Shown: positions 5,513 to 5,770 of the stretch, piece after piece
How the letters are laid out: the number at the start of each line of letters is the position of its first letter
Numbering within the stretch: the first letter of the stretch is position 1
Assembly: GCA_903917955.1 (NCBI GenBank)
Contig: CAIXCO010000194.1
Span: 1 to 5,770, forward strand
Direction: 5' to 3'
DNA: 5,770 nucleotides
Source of the DNA: an uncultured Chlorobiaceae bacterium
Lineage (GTDB): Bacteria > Bacteroidota > Chlorobiia > Chlorobiales > Chlorobiaceae
Program-made: the position numbers and the translations under genes
The notes under the pieces: generated by a model
What the model was told of the DNA's origin: nothing
The model's input: only the letters and a program-made list of their open reading frames with translations
Database searches by the model: none

Positions 5513-5770
5513 CACCGTCCAACAATCAAACGATCCGACAAGCGATTATTGAAACTCTGCCCATTGATACTTCCCTGCATGGCAGAGAACCCGATAAACG
5601 ATCGGTCTATATCCCACCTTCTCACCTCAAGGCTCTGCGTCTGGAATGCAGCCTTGTTATCGGGGCGCGGGGTGTTGGTAAAACATTTTGGAATGCAGCG
5701 CTTAATTCCAATGAAATACGGAAGATGCTGGGAGAGTCGGTACCTGATCTTTCCCGGGTGGAAGTGTGGA
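5509..5770 (+). CDS. P-loop NTPase, N-terminal part (cut by the window end)
   Basis: Translation from GTG 5509 runs open to the window edge for 87 codons. After a lead of about 50 residues (MTPSNNQTIRQAIIETLPID, then YIPPSHLKALRLECS) comes a strong Walker A, VIGARGVGKTFW, in which GARGVGKT is the GxxxxGKT phosphate loop with a hydrophobic strand before it. This marks an ATP-binding protein, possibly of the AAA/STAND type that stands beside variant ParA ATPases in conflict loci. Walker B, sensor and any effector domain lie outside the window, so the subclass is open. The GTGA overlap with the ParA-like gene and the GGAGG site at 5498-5502 support co-translation. Confidence 0.8.
   Translation, partial: MTPSNNQTIRQAIIETLPIDTSLHGREPDKRSVYIPPSHLKALRLECSLVIGARGVGKTFWNAALNSNEIRKMLGESVPDLSRVEVW

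Noticed and set aside
1..5770. CRISPR array, tRNA or rRNA genes
   Set aside because: No regularly spaced direct repeats and no tRNA-like or rRNA-like sequence recognised in the window.

Overview
The window reads as accessory (defence-island-like) DNA from a Gram-negative bacterium. The support is two Sec-type signal peptides, eukaryotic-like signalling domains (VWA, FHA, Ser/Thr kinase), and short, overlapping gene cassettes made of PIN, HEPN-like and P-loop NTPase proteins. I cannot name the species. All supported genes are on the + strand.

Layout. (1) 2-630: the last 33 codons of an unknown gene, possibly an AAA-type ATPase, overlap the start of a PIN-domain nuclease gene, giving an ATPase/nuclease or toxin-type pair. 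(2) 631-1020: an AT-rich stretch without a convincing gene but with several inverted repeats that could nest. (3) 1021-3657: a signalling cluster. It holds a tiny secreted protein with one Sel1/Hcp-like half repeat, a membrane protein (signal peptide, VWA, TM helix, FHA, C-terminal Cys/His zinc-binding module), and a cytoplasmic Ser/Thr kinase. The kinase stops right after the activation-segment SPE motif and lacks the rest of its C-lobe. Out-of-frame tail sequence follows, so a deletion or frameshift scar is likely. (4) 3798-5770: a three-gene cassette with 4-base stop/start overlaps. It encodes a small HEPN-like protein, a ParA/MinD-type ATPase with a variant Walker A (KGGVGRST), and a P-loop NTPase cut by the window end.

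How the parts may work together. In the signalling cluster, the short motif GGT-(V/I)-(F/I/V)-(Q/R) occurs twice in the linker after the FHA domain and once in the kinase N-terminal linker (as GGTIVRQ). It is a good candidate for a kinase-phosphorylated threonine read by the FHA domain, in cis or between the two proteins. The predicted topology puts the VWA domain outside the membrane and FHA plus zinc module inside, so the membrane protein could carry an outside signal to the kinase. In the downstream cassette, the overlaps argue for co-translation of a HEPN-like protein (possible RNase effector) with two NTPases that could sense or gate it. Apart from the domain assignments, these roles are inference.
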